Below, in pieces: positions 52,272-61,200 of a stretch of DNA of 64,000 nucleotides. Location of the stretch: positions 9,597-73,596 of the forward strand of contig CAMDBK010000001.1 of assembly GCA_945889235.1 (NCBI GenBank). Reading direction: 5' to 3'. Under the pieces are notes generated by a model. It saw only the letters and a list, made by a program, of their open reading frames with translations, had not been told where the DNA came from and did no database searches. Every line of letters starts with the position of its first letter. Position 1 is the first letter of the stretch. The position numbers and the translations under genes are program-made. The DNA comes from Chitinophaga pinensis. Its GTDB lineage: Bacteria; Bacteroidota; Bacteroidia; SXHM01.

Positions 52272-53354
52272 TTACACCGCCACTCCTACCAGCATCATAT
52301 CATCCAGCTGGCGGGCTGATTTTTTCCAGTTATCAATTTCAACTGAAAAGGCTTTTTCCTGTTCGGCTGAGGGTTTGGTATAATTAGCTGCCATGTTTTT
52401 GCGCAGGCGGGTAAGTCCGAACTTTTCATCATTGGCATTAAACTGGTCGGTTATGCCATCGCTGAACATATAGATGCGGTCGCCTGTTTGGTAGGGAATA
52501 GTTTGTGTGGAGTACTTGAATCCGGGTTTGAAATGGAAGCCTCCAAGACTGAAAAAATCTGCTTTCACTTCTTTCATATCTCCGTTAGCACTTATATAAC
52601 ACAGTCCCATTCCGGCTCCTGAAAAGTCAATTGTTTTTTGTTTGGTATCAATGCGGCACAGTGCCATTTCCATTCCATCGTGCACTTCTGAATCGCGTTT
52701 CTGATTCAGTGTTTTCTGTATCTCTATGTGTATGGTGTCTAATATTTCGGCTGTGCCGGCATGTTTATTTTCGCTGGTTATTTTGTTGAGCAGACAGTAC
52801 CCTATCAGTGACATAAATGCACCGGGAACTCCGTGCCCTGTACAATCCACCGCTGCTATATATATATATCCGTTTGATTTATGATACCATAAAAAATCAC
52901 CGCTTACCACATCACGCGGGCGGAACAAAAAGAAGGAACCGGGAAAATCGGTTTTCATTTGTTCGGCATTTGAAATCAATGCTAACTGTATGCGCTGCGC
53001 GTAATCTATACTCTGCGATATTTTTTCAAGTGATTTGCTTAGATCTTTTTGTGCTAGTGAAAGTTCACTGTTCTTTTCATGCAAATCACGGGTGCGGTCC
53101 TGCACCTTCTGTTCAAGGTTTTGATTCATTTGCATTACCTCATCCTGTTTTATTCCGGCAAGCATGGCAAACAACCCCAGAAACAAGGGTGCGCTGTCAA
53201 TAACCCAATGCAGGGGCTGTGTGTGTTGAACCTGTTTTATGCTGTCTATTGTAAAAGGGAGACCCTGAATAAGAACATCTAAAATACTTGAGATTACAGG
53301 AAAACAGAAGCCAAAAAGGGCTCCGTAAATAAAGTAGCGTGTTCTGTAATTCAT
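52272..53354 (-). CDS. SpoIIE/PP2C-type phosphatase (SiaA-like)
   Basis: A 360-residue membrane phosphatase, likely dephosphorylating the SiaC partner. Two membrane segments in about 8-75 (IYGALFGFCFPVISSILDVLI; DSAPLFLGLFAMLAGI) are followed by a coiled coil (85-130) and a PP2C SpoIIE domain from about 145 with metal-binding Asp residues in VVSGDFLWYH, AAVDCTGHGVPGAFMS (about 170-183) and the GDRIYMFSDGITDQFN block (about 285-300). It is a SpoIIE domain with no receiver. It is next to siaC and the SiaB gene. Membrane sensing is inferred. Confidence 0.9.
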   Translation of the reverse strand: MNYRTRYFIYGALFGFCFPVISSILDVLIQGLPFTIDSIKQVQHTQPLHWVIDSAPLFLGLFAMLAGIKQDEVMQMNQNLEQKVQDRTRDLHEKNSELSLAQKDLSKSLEKISQSIDYAQRIQLALISNAEQMKTDFPGSFFLFRPRDVVSGDFLWYHKSNGYIYIAAVDCTGHGVPGAFMSLIGYCLLNKITSENKHAGTAEILDTIHIEIQKTLNQKRDSEVHDGMEMALCRIDTKQKTIDFSGAGMGLCYISANGDMKEVKADFFSLGGFHFKPGFKYSTQTIPYQTGDRIYMFSDGITDQFNANDEKFGLTRLRKNMAANYTKPSAEQEKAFSVEIDNWKKSARQLDDMMLVGVAV

Positions 53355-53364
53355 TGGTTCTAAT

Positions 53365-53455
53365 CGTCACCCTGAACTTGTTTCAGGGTCTTTTATTAAT
53401 TAATAGGTTTGTGAGATGCTGAAACAATCCCGATAACTATCGGGACAGCATGACG
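53365..53455. repeat. CGTCA...TGACG composite palindrome, copy 6, nested palindrome in right arm
   Basis: The left half has CCCTGAACTTGTTTCAGGG. In the right half GCTGAAACAA is followed by the palindrome TCCCGATAACTATCGGGA (53428-53445) and then CAGCATGACG. It lies between the phosphatase start and the siaC stop. Confidence 0.9.
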
Positions 53456-53458
53456 AAA

Positions 53459-53836
53459 CTATGCTACCTGAATTTCAAAGGGAATATCTATGATGCTTTG
53501 CAATTCTTCGCCTTTGGTCTTCATCATTTCGTCTGAGTTTTTGCAATGCCAGATTACTTTGGCTGTTTTGTTTTTGTCTATCAATTCCTGCATGCCGCTC
53601 ATGATGTTGAACAGATGGCGGGTTGATGAGGAGTTGATATAATCAAGGTGAAGGTGAAGTTCAGTTGAATCAAGTGGTGATTGGTAGTATTCGCTCAGCC
53701 ATTCATAAACGGGTTTAAAAAATGCCTGTGAATCTTCGGGCAGGGCTTTTCCTGAAATAAGAAGTTGTCCGTTGCCGGCATCCAGTGATATAGCGGGTGT
53801 ATCTTCTGTTGCAGGTATATTGATGTTGTTTGCCAT
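53459..53836 (-). CDS. siaC: SiaC family regulatory phosphoprotein
   Basis: A 125-residue STAS-like adaptor protein (DUF1987) whose phosphorylation state in the Pseudomonas Sia system controls a partner. Blocks: PATEDTPAISLDAGNGQLLISGKALPEDS (8-36), PVYEWLSEYY and DYINSSSTRHLFNIMSGMQEL (about 66-86), where the Thr of the SSST block is the phosphorylation-site candidate, by analogy with SiaC. It is 4 bp after the SiaB gene and before the phosphatase, so the three form a cluster. Confidence 0.92.
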   Translation of the reverse strand: MANNINIPATEDTPAISLDAGNGQLLISGKALPEDSQAFFKPVYEWLSEYYQSPLDSTELHLHLDYINSSSTRHLFNIMSGMQELIDKNKTAKVIWHCKNSDEMMKTKGEELQSIIDIPFEIQVA

Positions 53837-53840
53837 CGGA

Positions 53841-54932
53841 TTAGAATGTTACATTTAAGGTGAAAAAACTCATGTTGTTATCCGCATCGTCAAAAGAGTA
53901 TGCAAGTGGTCCGCTGCTTTCACGGGCTATTTCAATAAGGCCTAAACCTCCTCCGCCTTTTTCGCTGAACATTCCTTCTTTCAATGTTTTTTTGTACAGG
54001 TCTTTTAACTCGTAATTATTGAGTTTGTTAAGCCCTGTAATCTTTTCGCTCAGTATATTTTTAGTTTCAGAGGTTACCATATTTCCTGTGCTTATGGTGT
54101 AGTTCTGGTCATCAAATGTAATCATAAAAAGACCTTCTTTGTTCTGCGAATCTAATGAATGTCTTGAAACATTCTGCAACTGCTCGACCAAAATAGAATA
54201 TAAACTTTTTCCTCGTGAGCTTTCATCGGGCGAATACATGCGCTCCTGAATGATGTTGATGATGGGTAGAATTGAGTCTTTTGAAAAGTCGCCTTTGTAG
54301 ACCATGAGTATGTTTGAGTTCTTTATCTCATCGTCAAACTGGCGGGTGAAGCGGAGTGTTTCTCCTACTTCGCGCTGCATGAGGTCTTCTTTTGATGCGA
54401 GTTTAAGTGAGAGGTAAAAGTTATAAAACTTTCCGTTTATGTCTTCGATATGGAAATCAATGGGCGGAACGGCTTTGCGTGCTATTTCAATCAGTCCGAG
54501 CCCGGCACCGCCTTTTGCACTAAACTGTTTGTTCTCCAGAATTTCGAAATAGAGGGCTTTGAGTTTATCTTTTTCAAGGGTGTTGAGTTGTTGCAGTTTT
54601 TCGCGGAGCATGTTTGCCCGCTCCATATCAATAAGATTGATGGAGCTGATGTAATTGGCTTCGCCCACTACGCGGGTTGAGAACAGGGTGCTGTCGTCCA
54701 GTCCATCGGGGTTATCGGGTTTGCCGTGGCGCACGAGGTTTTGAAAACACTCTACCATGATGTAGTTTACACGGTTGCGCATTTTTGATAAATCCTGAAG
54801 ACTGTTGACATTAAAATCGGTTAGACGGATTATTCCGTCAGTGATTTTATCGTTTACCTCGCCATTGAAAATGAGGCTCAGCCTGTCGTTGCTGAGTTTT
54901 TTGAACAGGTAATAGCTTTTTGATTCAGACAT
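53841..54932 (-). CDS. siaB: Tandem double-SiaB family kinase
   Basis: A 363-residue protein made of two SiaB-type (DUF6272) units, about 1-180 and 190-363, whereas a SiaB is normally about 180 residues. Unit 1 has an N-box VECFQNLVRH (60-69) and a G-box GGAGLGLIEIAR (141-152). Unit 2 has VEQLQNVSRH (249-258) and GGGGLGLIEIAR (326-337). Both ATP-fold boxes are kept in both units. It probably phosphorylates the siaC product. SiaD is not in the window. Confidence 0.92.
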   Translation of the reverse strand: MSESKSYYLFKKLSNDRLSLIFNGEVNDKITDGIIRLTDFNVNSLQDLSKMRNRVNYIMVECFQNLVRHGKPDNPDGLDDSTLFSTRVVGEANYISSINLIDMERANMLREKLQQLNTLEKDKLKALYFEILENKQFSAKGGAGLGLIEIARKAVPPIDFHIEDINGKFYNFYLSLKLASKEDLMQREVGETLRFTRQFDDEIKNSNILMVYKGDFSKDSILPIINIIQERMYSPDESSRGKSLYSILVEQLQNVSRHSLDSQNKEGLFMITFDDQNYTISTGNMVTSETKNILSEKITGLNKLNNYELKDLYKKTLKEGMFSEKGGGGLGLIEIARESSGPLAYSFDDADNNMSFFTLNVTF

Positions 54933-54980
54933 AAGGGGGGAATAAGGTATGTTGTTTAACGATACTTTTTGAAATAGGTT

Positions 54981-56522
54981 TTAACACAATTTTTGCATTG
55001 GCTTTGCTTTTGCCATGCTTTGCAGCCACATGTTAAGCTCTGCAGTACCCAGCGGGCGGTTTTTGAGTTGGGCAAACTGCGGTTGCATGGCTTGGGCTAT
55101 GCGTTTGGTATCAGCAAGGGATGAGGTGGTAAGTAATTGGTTGAGCAGACTTAATATCACTGTCTCCAAGGGATATAACAAATTGGTTTTTTTGTAAAAC
55201 CGTTTGGCACTGCGCAAATGATTTTCAACCAAATCATGCTTACCCGCACCGTACCATGCAACAAGGGTAAAGAGCAAGCTGAAATCCCGTATATCCTGCC
55301 GCTCGCCTGTACGCCCAAATTCATTTATGCGCAGCAGCCAGCGCAAAGCCTCGGCATAATCATCAATTACAAAACAGCATACGGCTGCGTTGTGAATAAG
55401 TGAGAGAGCAAATGAATCAGGAACTTTATAAGTTTTTAGCCCCTTTTTAATTTCACTCAGCAGTGTGGGCAGATTAGCAAAGTCAGCTGTGTTGAGGCAA
55501 AGCAGCAACTGGTTTAATTTTATTTGCCAGAACCAACGGGCATTTTCGGTGGTGCCGTGCACGGTAATATTTTGTGCAAGGGTTAATATTTCTTTGGCTG
55601 CAACATAGCGGTCTAACAAAAAACAGGTATTACAGAAGTGGATAAGAAATGCGCGGTAGGCATCTGACTTTTCTTTTTGCTGGTGAACATGGTCTTGCCA
55701 CAAGCGGTTATTTTGCTTCAGGTATTCAAAACTTTTTTCATGATTACCCAATAGTTCATTGAGGTGCGACTGCGCATTATAATAAAACCGTTGCGAACGA
55801 AAATTAAGAGCCTTGTTTTTATTCTTTAGCAGCGTATTGTGTTGTATTTTCAGCAGTTCCTTTTTCAGTTCAGCGGTGCGGCACAAGTTGTATTTGCGTT
55901 TAAGCAGAAAAATAACCTCACACAGGGTACGGTACTCTGTTTCATTGGCAATAAGGCGGTTCAATTCTTTTCTTCGGGCTGCAATGCGATTCAATTCATT
56001 GCGGAAATCATCAGGAAAAAGGTCTTTGAGTAGTGCGCCCTGCCGTTTTAGTAGTTCCAGTTCGGTTAAATGATATTCATATTTTTCTGCCTGTTCACGG
56101 GCATCGGCAAGCAGTCTGCTACACTGCACAAACAGGTTTTTTCCGTACAATACTTTCTCCAGTTCAAGCAGGTATAGCAGATGGTTTTCAACGGTATCAC
56201 TTTTACGGAAACCTGTTAAACTCTGGTGTACCAAGGCAGTCAGCAGGTTTTTGTAATGTGCAAAATCCCATCCGGGGTTTTTTTTCAGCAGGGTGGATTT
56301 CAGCTTTTCTTCACTGGCGTTGCCCGGCTGGTGCAGCCCATTAAATAAGAGCAGCAGGCGGGGACGGTTTTGCGCGGGATATTCCTTTAGCCGTGCCAGG
56401 CAAAATTGGGTTTCGCTCCGGTCCAGGCTCTGGATTAATTCCTGCAAATCACTGTTGCGCTGGCGCATAAGTTCGGCATTAACAATGTGTTTTACAAAGG
56501 TAGGATAAAAATGAAACTGCAA
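54981..56522 (-). CDS. Large helical protein, unknown
   Basis: A 513-residue cytosolic protein predicted almost wholly helical, with TPR-like hairpins such as LLYLLELEKVLYGKNLFVQCSRLLADARE (about 122-150), FRSQRFYYNAQSHLNELLGNHEKSFEYLKQNNRLW (240-274) and RWFWQIKLNQLLLCLNTADFANL (about 335). No signal or enzyme motif. Met19 is an alternative start. It lies downstream-adjacent to the SiaB gene on the same strand and divergent from the 42-bp repeat region. Regulatory or scaffold role is possible but not shown. Confidence 0.72.
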   Translation of the reverse strand: MQFHFYPTFVKHIVNAELMRQRNSDLQELIQSLDRSETQFCLARLKEYPAQNRPRLLLLFNGLHQPGNASEEKLKSTLLKKNPGWDFAHYKNLLTALVHQSLTGFRKSDTVENHLLYLLELEKVLYGKNLFVQCSRLLADAREQAEKYEYHLTELELLKRQGALLKDLFPDDFRNELNRIAARRKELNRLIANETEYRTLCEVIFLLKRKYNLCRTAELKKELLKIQHNTLLKNKNKALNFRSQRFYYNAQSHLNELLGNHEKSFEYLKQNNRLWQDHVHQQKEKSDAYRAFLIHFCNTCFLLDRYVAAKEILTLAQNITVHGTTENARWFWQIKLNQLLLCLNTADFANLPTLLSEIKKGLKTYKVPDSFALSLIHNAAVCCFVIDDYAEALRWLLRINEFGRTGERQDIRDFSLLFTLVAWYGAGKHDLVENHLRSAKRFYKKTNLLYPLETVILSLLNQLLTTSSLADTKRIAQAMQPQFAQLKNRPLGTAELNMWLQSMAKAKPMQKLC

Positions 56523-56542
56523 CGGTTTTTATTTTTCTGCTG

Positions 56543-57010
56543 TTGCGCAATGCCTTATGCTGTGCGGAATTTATACTTGCTGTTGCCCGGTATTTTAAAT
56601 CCTTGCCGGCCTGTTACAGCAGTATTTTATCGTCCCTGCCTGCTCTCATTAACTGCTTCATTTTGGTTTTAACATTCGCGGGGGCGCTTCTACTTTTCGG
56701 TCATCTTTTAACCAAACGGATGATGCATAACCAACCTACTTCACACTACTGTTTCCGGTCGGAAAGTGCACTGCCGAAATTGAATTCATGGTGTTTCCGG
56801 TCAGAAAGTATATCACCGAAATTCAATTCATCCACTTTCCGGTCGGAAAATGCACATCCTAAATTCAATTCACCCGCTGTCAGGTCGGAAAGTGCATTGC
56901 TGAAATCCAGTTTACCCGGTATCCGGTCAGAAAGTGCATTACTCAAATTGAATTTGCCCGCTGTCCGGTTGGCAAGCATATTAAATAAGCTTAAAAACAA
57001 GAAAAACTAA
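56543..57010 (+). CDS. Repeat-bearing ORF of uncertain coding status
   Basis: A 155-residue frame: residues 1-70 hold one hydrophobic segment (LINCFILVLTFAGALLLFGHLL), then 14-residue repeats FRSESALPKLNSWC to VRLASILNKLKNKK that follow the 42-bp DNA repeat. Some changes among units are synonymous in this frame (CGG/AGG for Arg; TCG/TCA for Ser; CCG/CCT for Pro), which mildly favours coding. The minus strand is also open (56746-57000) because 42 is a multiple of three. No good ribosome-binding site is seen. The stretch between the genes at 56522 and 57022 may be non-coding. Confidence 0.3.
   Translation: MRNALCCAEFILAVARYFKSLPACYSSILSSLPALINCFILVLTFAGALLLFGHLLTKRMMHNQPTSHYCFRSESALPKLNSWCFRSESISPKFNSSTFRSENAHPKFNSPAVRSESALLKSSLPGIRSESALLKLNLPAVRLASILNKLKNKKN
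56750..57001. repeat. Six-unit 42-bp tandem repeat
   Basis: Units begin at 56750, 56792, 56834, 56876, 56918 and 56960. Each begins TTTCCGGTCGGAAAGTGCA-like and ends AAATTCAATTCA-like; the last is degenerate. It lies in the 500-bp gap before the gene at 57022. Spacers are absent and the units vary, so it is not a CRISPR. Confidence 0.93.
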
Positions 57011-57021
57011 ATCATAAACCC

Positions 57022-58221
57022 ATGCCATCACGCAAATTACCTAACTCCAACCCCAAACGCTACCGCGCCCTGCGCATGATCAACGACCGCAAAACAGTAA
57101 CACCTCCCGCTGAGGTGCCGCTTAACTCCGCTACCATTATGCGGTTCGATTTGTTTTTTCCTACTTACAAAAGTAAGATACTGGCTATTGCCGCTGCCCT
57201 GTCGGCACAGGGTGCAGCCAGCGCATTGGTAAAAACAGCCAAACAGCTTGCCGGCTGGGTAGTGGATGATTTTTATGAAGCCCTGCAACGGGCAGTAAGG
57301 CGTGGGGTAATTGATGCAGCGCAGCGCCCCCTGTATAGCTTAGACATGAATGAAACAGGCACGCCAAAGCTAAGCAGCGAACAGGATATATTAGACTGGG
57401 GTGAACATGCACACGATGGCGAAACTGCCCGTGTAGCAGGCGGGGGTGTACCCATCACCTTTCCTTCATTGGCTGAACTGGACAACGCTACCGCTGATTT
57501 TAAAACCAAGAACCTGAACCAGGCTGCCGCCAAAACAGCGTATGATAACGCGCAGCAGGCATTAGTAACCGATAACACAGAAGCTGATAAACTGGTTCTC
57601 AAATGCTGGAACGAAATAGAAACCAATTTTGATGAGGGCGATAAGCCCAGCATGAGGCGGCAGGCACGTGAATGGGGTGTGGTTTATATCCCGGCAAAAG
57701 GTGAAACACTTGACCCCGATGAGTTTTCGGTAAAAGGGAAAGTAACCGACCTGAATACAGGCAACGGAATAGAGGATGTGGAACTGAAAGTAGTGCAAAC
57801 CTCTGAAACCATACTGAGTGAAAGCAATGGCGATTACCTGATTACTTACCTGCTTCCCGGAATTTATACCCTGGAAGCAAGCAAAGCCGGATACACCGCC
57901 CAAACCCTGCCGGGCATAGTGGTAACGGCAGGCAACATAACCGGGCTGGATATTGAGCTTACACCGGTGGCGGTTACCGGCACCGTAAGCGGTACTGTTT
58001 CTCTTACAGGTATACCCGTAAGCGGAGCAACAGTAAGCATTGAGGGATTTCCATTGCTTACAGCGGTAACCAACCCGGCAGGGCTTTACAGCATTGGCAA
58101 TATACCCGCAGGAGCGCAAAACGTGAAGGCGCAAATGCCGCCACCTTCAGGTGCTTTGCCCCAAGTGCATCCGGTTACGGTTGTAGCGGGAAGCGAGGTA
58201 ACTGATGATTTCAATTTTTAA
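57022..58221 (+). CDS. Unknown protein with carboxypeptidase-regulatory-like domains
   Basis: A 399-residue protein without signal peptide. The N-terminal 240 residues have no recognised family (RYRALRMINDRKTVTPPAEVPLNS; LVKTAKQLAGWVVDDFYEALQRAVRRGVI; SMRRQAREWGVVYIPAKG). Two CarboxypepD_reg-like beta domains follow: FSVKGKVTDLNTGNGIEDVELKV...GDYLITYLLPGIYTLEASKAGY (about 243-310) and VTGTVSGTVSLTGIPVSGATVSIEG...GLYSIGNIPAGA (about 325-385). The start at 57022 lies after the 42-bp repeat array, and the stop is 18 bp before the SprB gene, so these two probably form an operon. The lack of a signal peptide with regulatory domains usually outside the cell is odd. Confidence 0.75.
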   Translation: MPSRKLPNSNPKRYRALRMINDRKTVTPPAEVPLNSATIMRFDLFFPTYKSKILAIAAALSAQGAASALVKTAKQLAGWVVDDFYEALQRAVRRGVIDAAQRPLYSLDMNETGTPKLSSEQDILDWGEHAHDGETARVAGGGVPITFPSLAELDNATADFKTKNLNQAAAKTAYDNAQQALVTDNTEADKLVLKCWNEIETNFDEGDKPSMRRQAREWGVVYIPAKGETLDPDEFSVKGKVTDLNTGNGIEDVELKVVQTSETILSESNGDYLITYLLPGIYTLEASKAGYTAQTLPGIVVTAGNITGLDIELTPVAVTGTVSGTVSLTGIPVSGATVSIEGFPLLTAVTNPAGLYSIGNIPAGAQNVKAQMPPPSGALPQVHPVTVVAGSEVTDDFNF

Positions 58222-58239
58222 AAAAGTAAAACAAATTTT

Positions 58240-61200
58240 ATGAAAAAGTTCCTGCTGCTCTTTTTAATTGTCAATTATCAATTATCAATTGTCAATTCAC
58301 AAGCCCAAACCCTTTCGGTAACCCTAACCCCTTACGAATATGCCAACGGATATACTATCAGTTGCAACGGTGCGCAAGACGGCAGCATTGACTTAACCGT
58401 TACCAATGCAACAGGTCCTTATACTGTGTTATGGAATGATGAAGTAACCACCCAAGACCGTGAAAACCTTGCAGCCGGTGAATACACGGTACTGGTAATT
58501 GACAGTTTAAGCGATACCGCCACCGCTTCAATAACATTATTGCAGCCTTCGGCTATTGATATTTCACTTTACAGTCCGAGTTACAGCGGCTATAATATAC
58601 ATTGCAACGGTGGAAGCGATGGAGAAATTGTTGCCAATGTTTCGGGCGGTGAAACACCTTATACTTATTTATGGAGTAACGATAGTATTACTTCCAGCAT
58701 CGCTGATTTAGTTACCGGTGAATATACCGTTACCGTTACTGATTCGAGAGCTTGCTTTGCTTCGCTCGCACTAACGGTAACGGAACCCCCTGCGCTGCAA
58801 AGCAGCATCAGCGCATGGGAAAACTCGTTTGGCTTTAACATTAATTGCAATGGCGCTGAAACCGGAAGCATTGATTTGGAAGTAAGCGGAGGCGCATTAC
58901 CTTATGATTATACCTGGAACTCAGGCGACTTTACCCAAGATGTGAGTAATGCCGTTGCAGATTTTTACATGGTGCGCATTGAAGATAATAATGGGTGTGT
59001 AAAGTTCGACAGTATTGTGCTGAATGAACCACCTGCTTTGCAGCTTGAAGCCAATCTGTATCAATATCCCAACGGAACATTTTTTACCTGTGCAGCCTGT
59101 CACGATGGGCAAGCCACCCTGGTTGCAACAGGCGGTACCGGCTCTTACAACTTTGAATGGGCTATGTTTAATGATGAAAATAACACAGCCGGAATTGACA
59201 GCATTTATGCCGACAGCCTTATTACTGCCGTTGTTACCGATGCGGCAGGCTGCACCGATACGCTTGTGTTTAACCTGCCCGGTGAAGGAAACGGAAATCA
59301 TCCGCAACTGATTGTTACAAAATCAGAATATGCCGGTGGCTATCACGTAAGCTGCAACGGCTGCGCCAATGGATGGATTAACCTTGAAGCAGTGGGCGGC
59401 ACCGGGCCTTATACCTTTTGGTGGGAAGACCTTGCCCAAGGCGAGGCAGGCGCCAACGCACAAAACCGCGACAGCCTTGCAGCCGGACAATACCGCGTAC
59501 GCATTACCGACAGTCAGGGGCTGATGACTAATACCGTAATTACACTGCTGCAACCCGCCCTTTTTACCCTGAACGTAAGCAGCACTATTTATACCTGCAA
59601 CGGGCAAAATGAAGGCAAGGTGCAGGCAGATGCTAACGGAGGAACTCCACCTTATACCTATCAATGGCAGAAAGACGGTACCCTGCTTGAAATCAATAAT
59701 GATGATTTTGAACTTACCGAAACAGGCAATTACACGGTACTGGTTACCGATGCCAACGGTAATACACTTTCCGATACTGCGCTGGTTGCAGCGCGTGCTG
59801 CACTTACTATTACTGCACAGGGCATTGAACAATACCCCGATGGCGCACACACCGCCTGCTCTTACAACAACGGAACAATGACTATACACATTCAGGACGG
59901 TAACCCGCCCTACCATGTAAGTGTTACCCTTAACAGTAAAAGCAATAATCCTGCACGGGTCAACATCAATAACGCCATGAGCAATGCTTACAGCAATATG
60001 GGCGCTGAACTTAAAGGCTTTAATACCTCCGATACGCTGGTAACTATTGACAGCCTGTGGGCGGGATGGTATGAAGTAGTGGTTTATGACCTTAACCATT
60101 GCAGCGTTGCCAATTCCTCTACCGAACTGCGCAATGCAGAAGTACCGCAGCTTACCGTAACAGGTACTGAATATCCCAATGGCTATTACTACAGCTGCGA
60201 TACCTGTATAGATGCTGAAATGACTGCCATCGTTAACGGGGGAAGCGGTGAGTATACCTATTACTGGCTGCAAGCGCCTGACGGAGCATTTCCGGTAAAG
60301 CTTACAGGGGCAAGCGGATTTGTGCAAATGGAGGATGAGAACCTGAACACCGAAAATGAAGGCTTTCCTCCTGCTGTTTCAACGCAAGCTACTGCCGCCA
60401 ACTTAGTACCCGAAACTATTTCGGCTGTATTGGTTGCCGATGAAAACGGCTGCGCAGCCGCTGTTATGTTTACCCTTGATAAGCCCAAACCGCTGCATAA
60501 TGTATGGCGTGAGAAAGGTAATGTTGGTGACAGTCTTTCATTTCTTGGAACTGTTAATGACCAGAATCTGCGCATTGTTACTAATGATACGGTGAGGATG
60601 GTGGTGGGGAAGAATGGAAATATAATAATAAAGAGTCTTGAACATGTTTCACCTCAGGATACCTTAAATCCAATGGGTTTAAAATTGATAGCAGCGGATA
60701 TAAATGGTGGACTCAAAACTTTAATCGGTCCTGCACATCTACCTACCTGCCCGAATTGGGTTTGGCCATGGATAGAAGCTCAAGACCCGCAGCCGGGTGA
60801 AAATAATATTTCTCTATGTTCTTATGAAAATGTTGGTATTGGTTGGTTTAATCCAACTCATAGATTACACGTTGATGGTGACATGAAAATTAACACCCGT
60901 CTTGGTATTAATACAGATGCAGTTCAAATTGGGAATGGTCCAAATTTAAAAGTATTGGCAACCGGAACAGATGATTATGCGGCTGAATTTATCGCAACAG
61001 GTACCAATGGAATTACATGGCAGTCTACAAATGGCGACAACAAATTATTTACTTCACCCAAACTTGGTGGTGCTGGTTTCAACTGGTTATCACAAGAGGG
61101 TGATGTGGGGCTTTTTTGGTCAGATGGTGCAGGAACTGATGGTGCAGGACACAATGGTAGCTCTGGATTAGTAATAGGACCTCAAACAAATGGAGCTGTG

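Noticed and set aside
56746..57000. Minus-strand 84-residue frame with 14-residue repeats
   Set aside because: The repeat unit of 42 bp keeps both strands open; some changes (CGG/AGG) are synonymous only in the plus frame.
56750..57001. CRISPR array
   Set aside because: The repeats abut with no unique spacers, units vary throughout, and no cas genes are present.
59323..60327. Long minus-strand open frame opposite the SprB gene
   Set aside because: It is antisense to a well-supported repeat protein; its length follows from the codon bias of the SprB frame, and no start signal or family pattern is seen.
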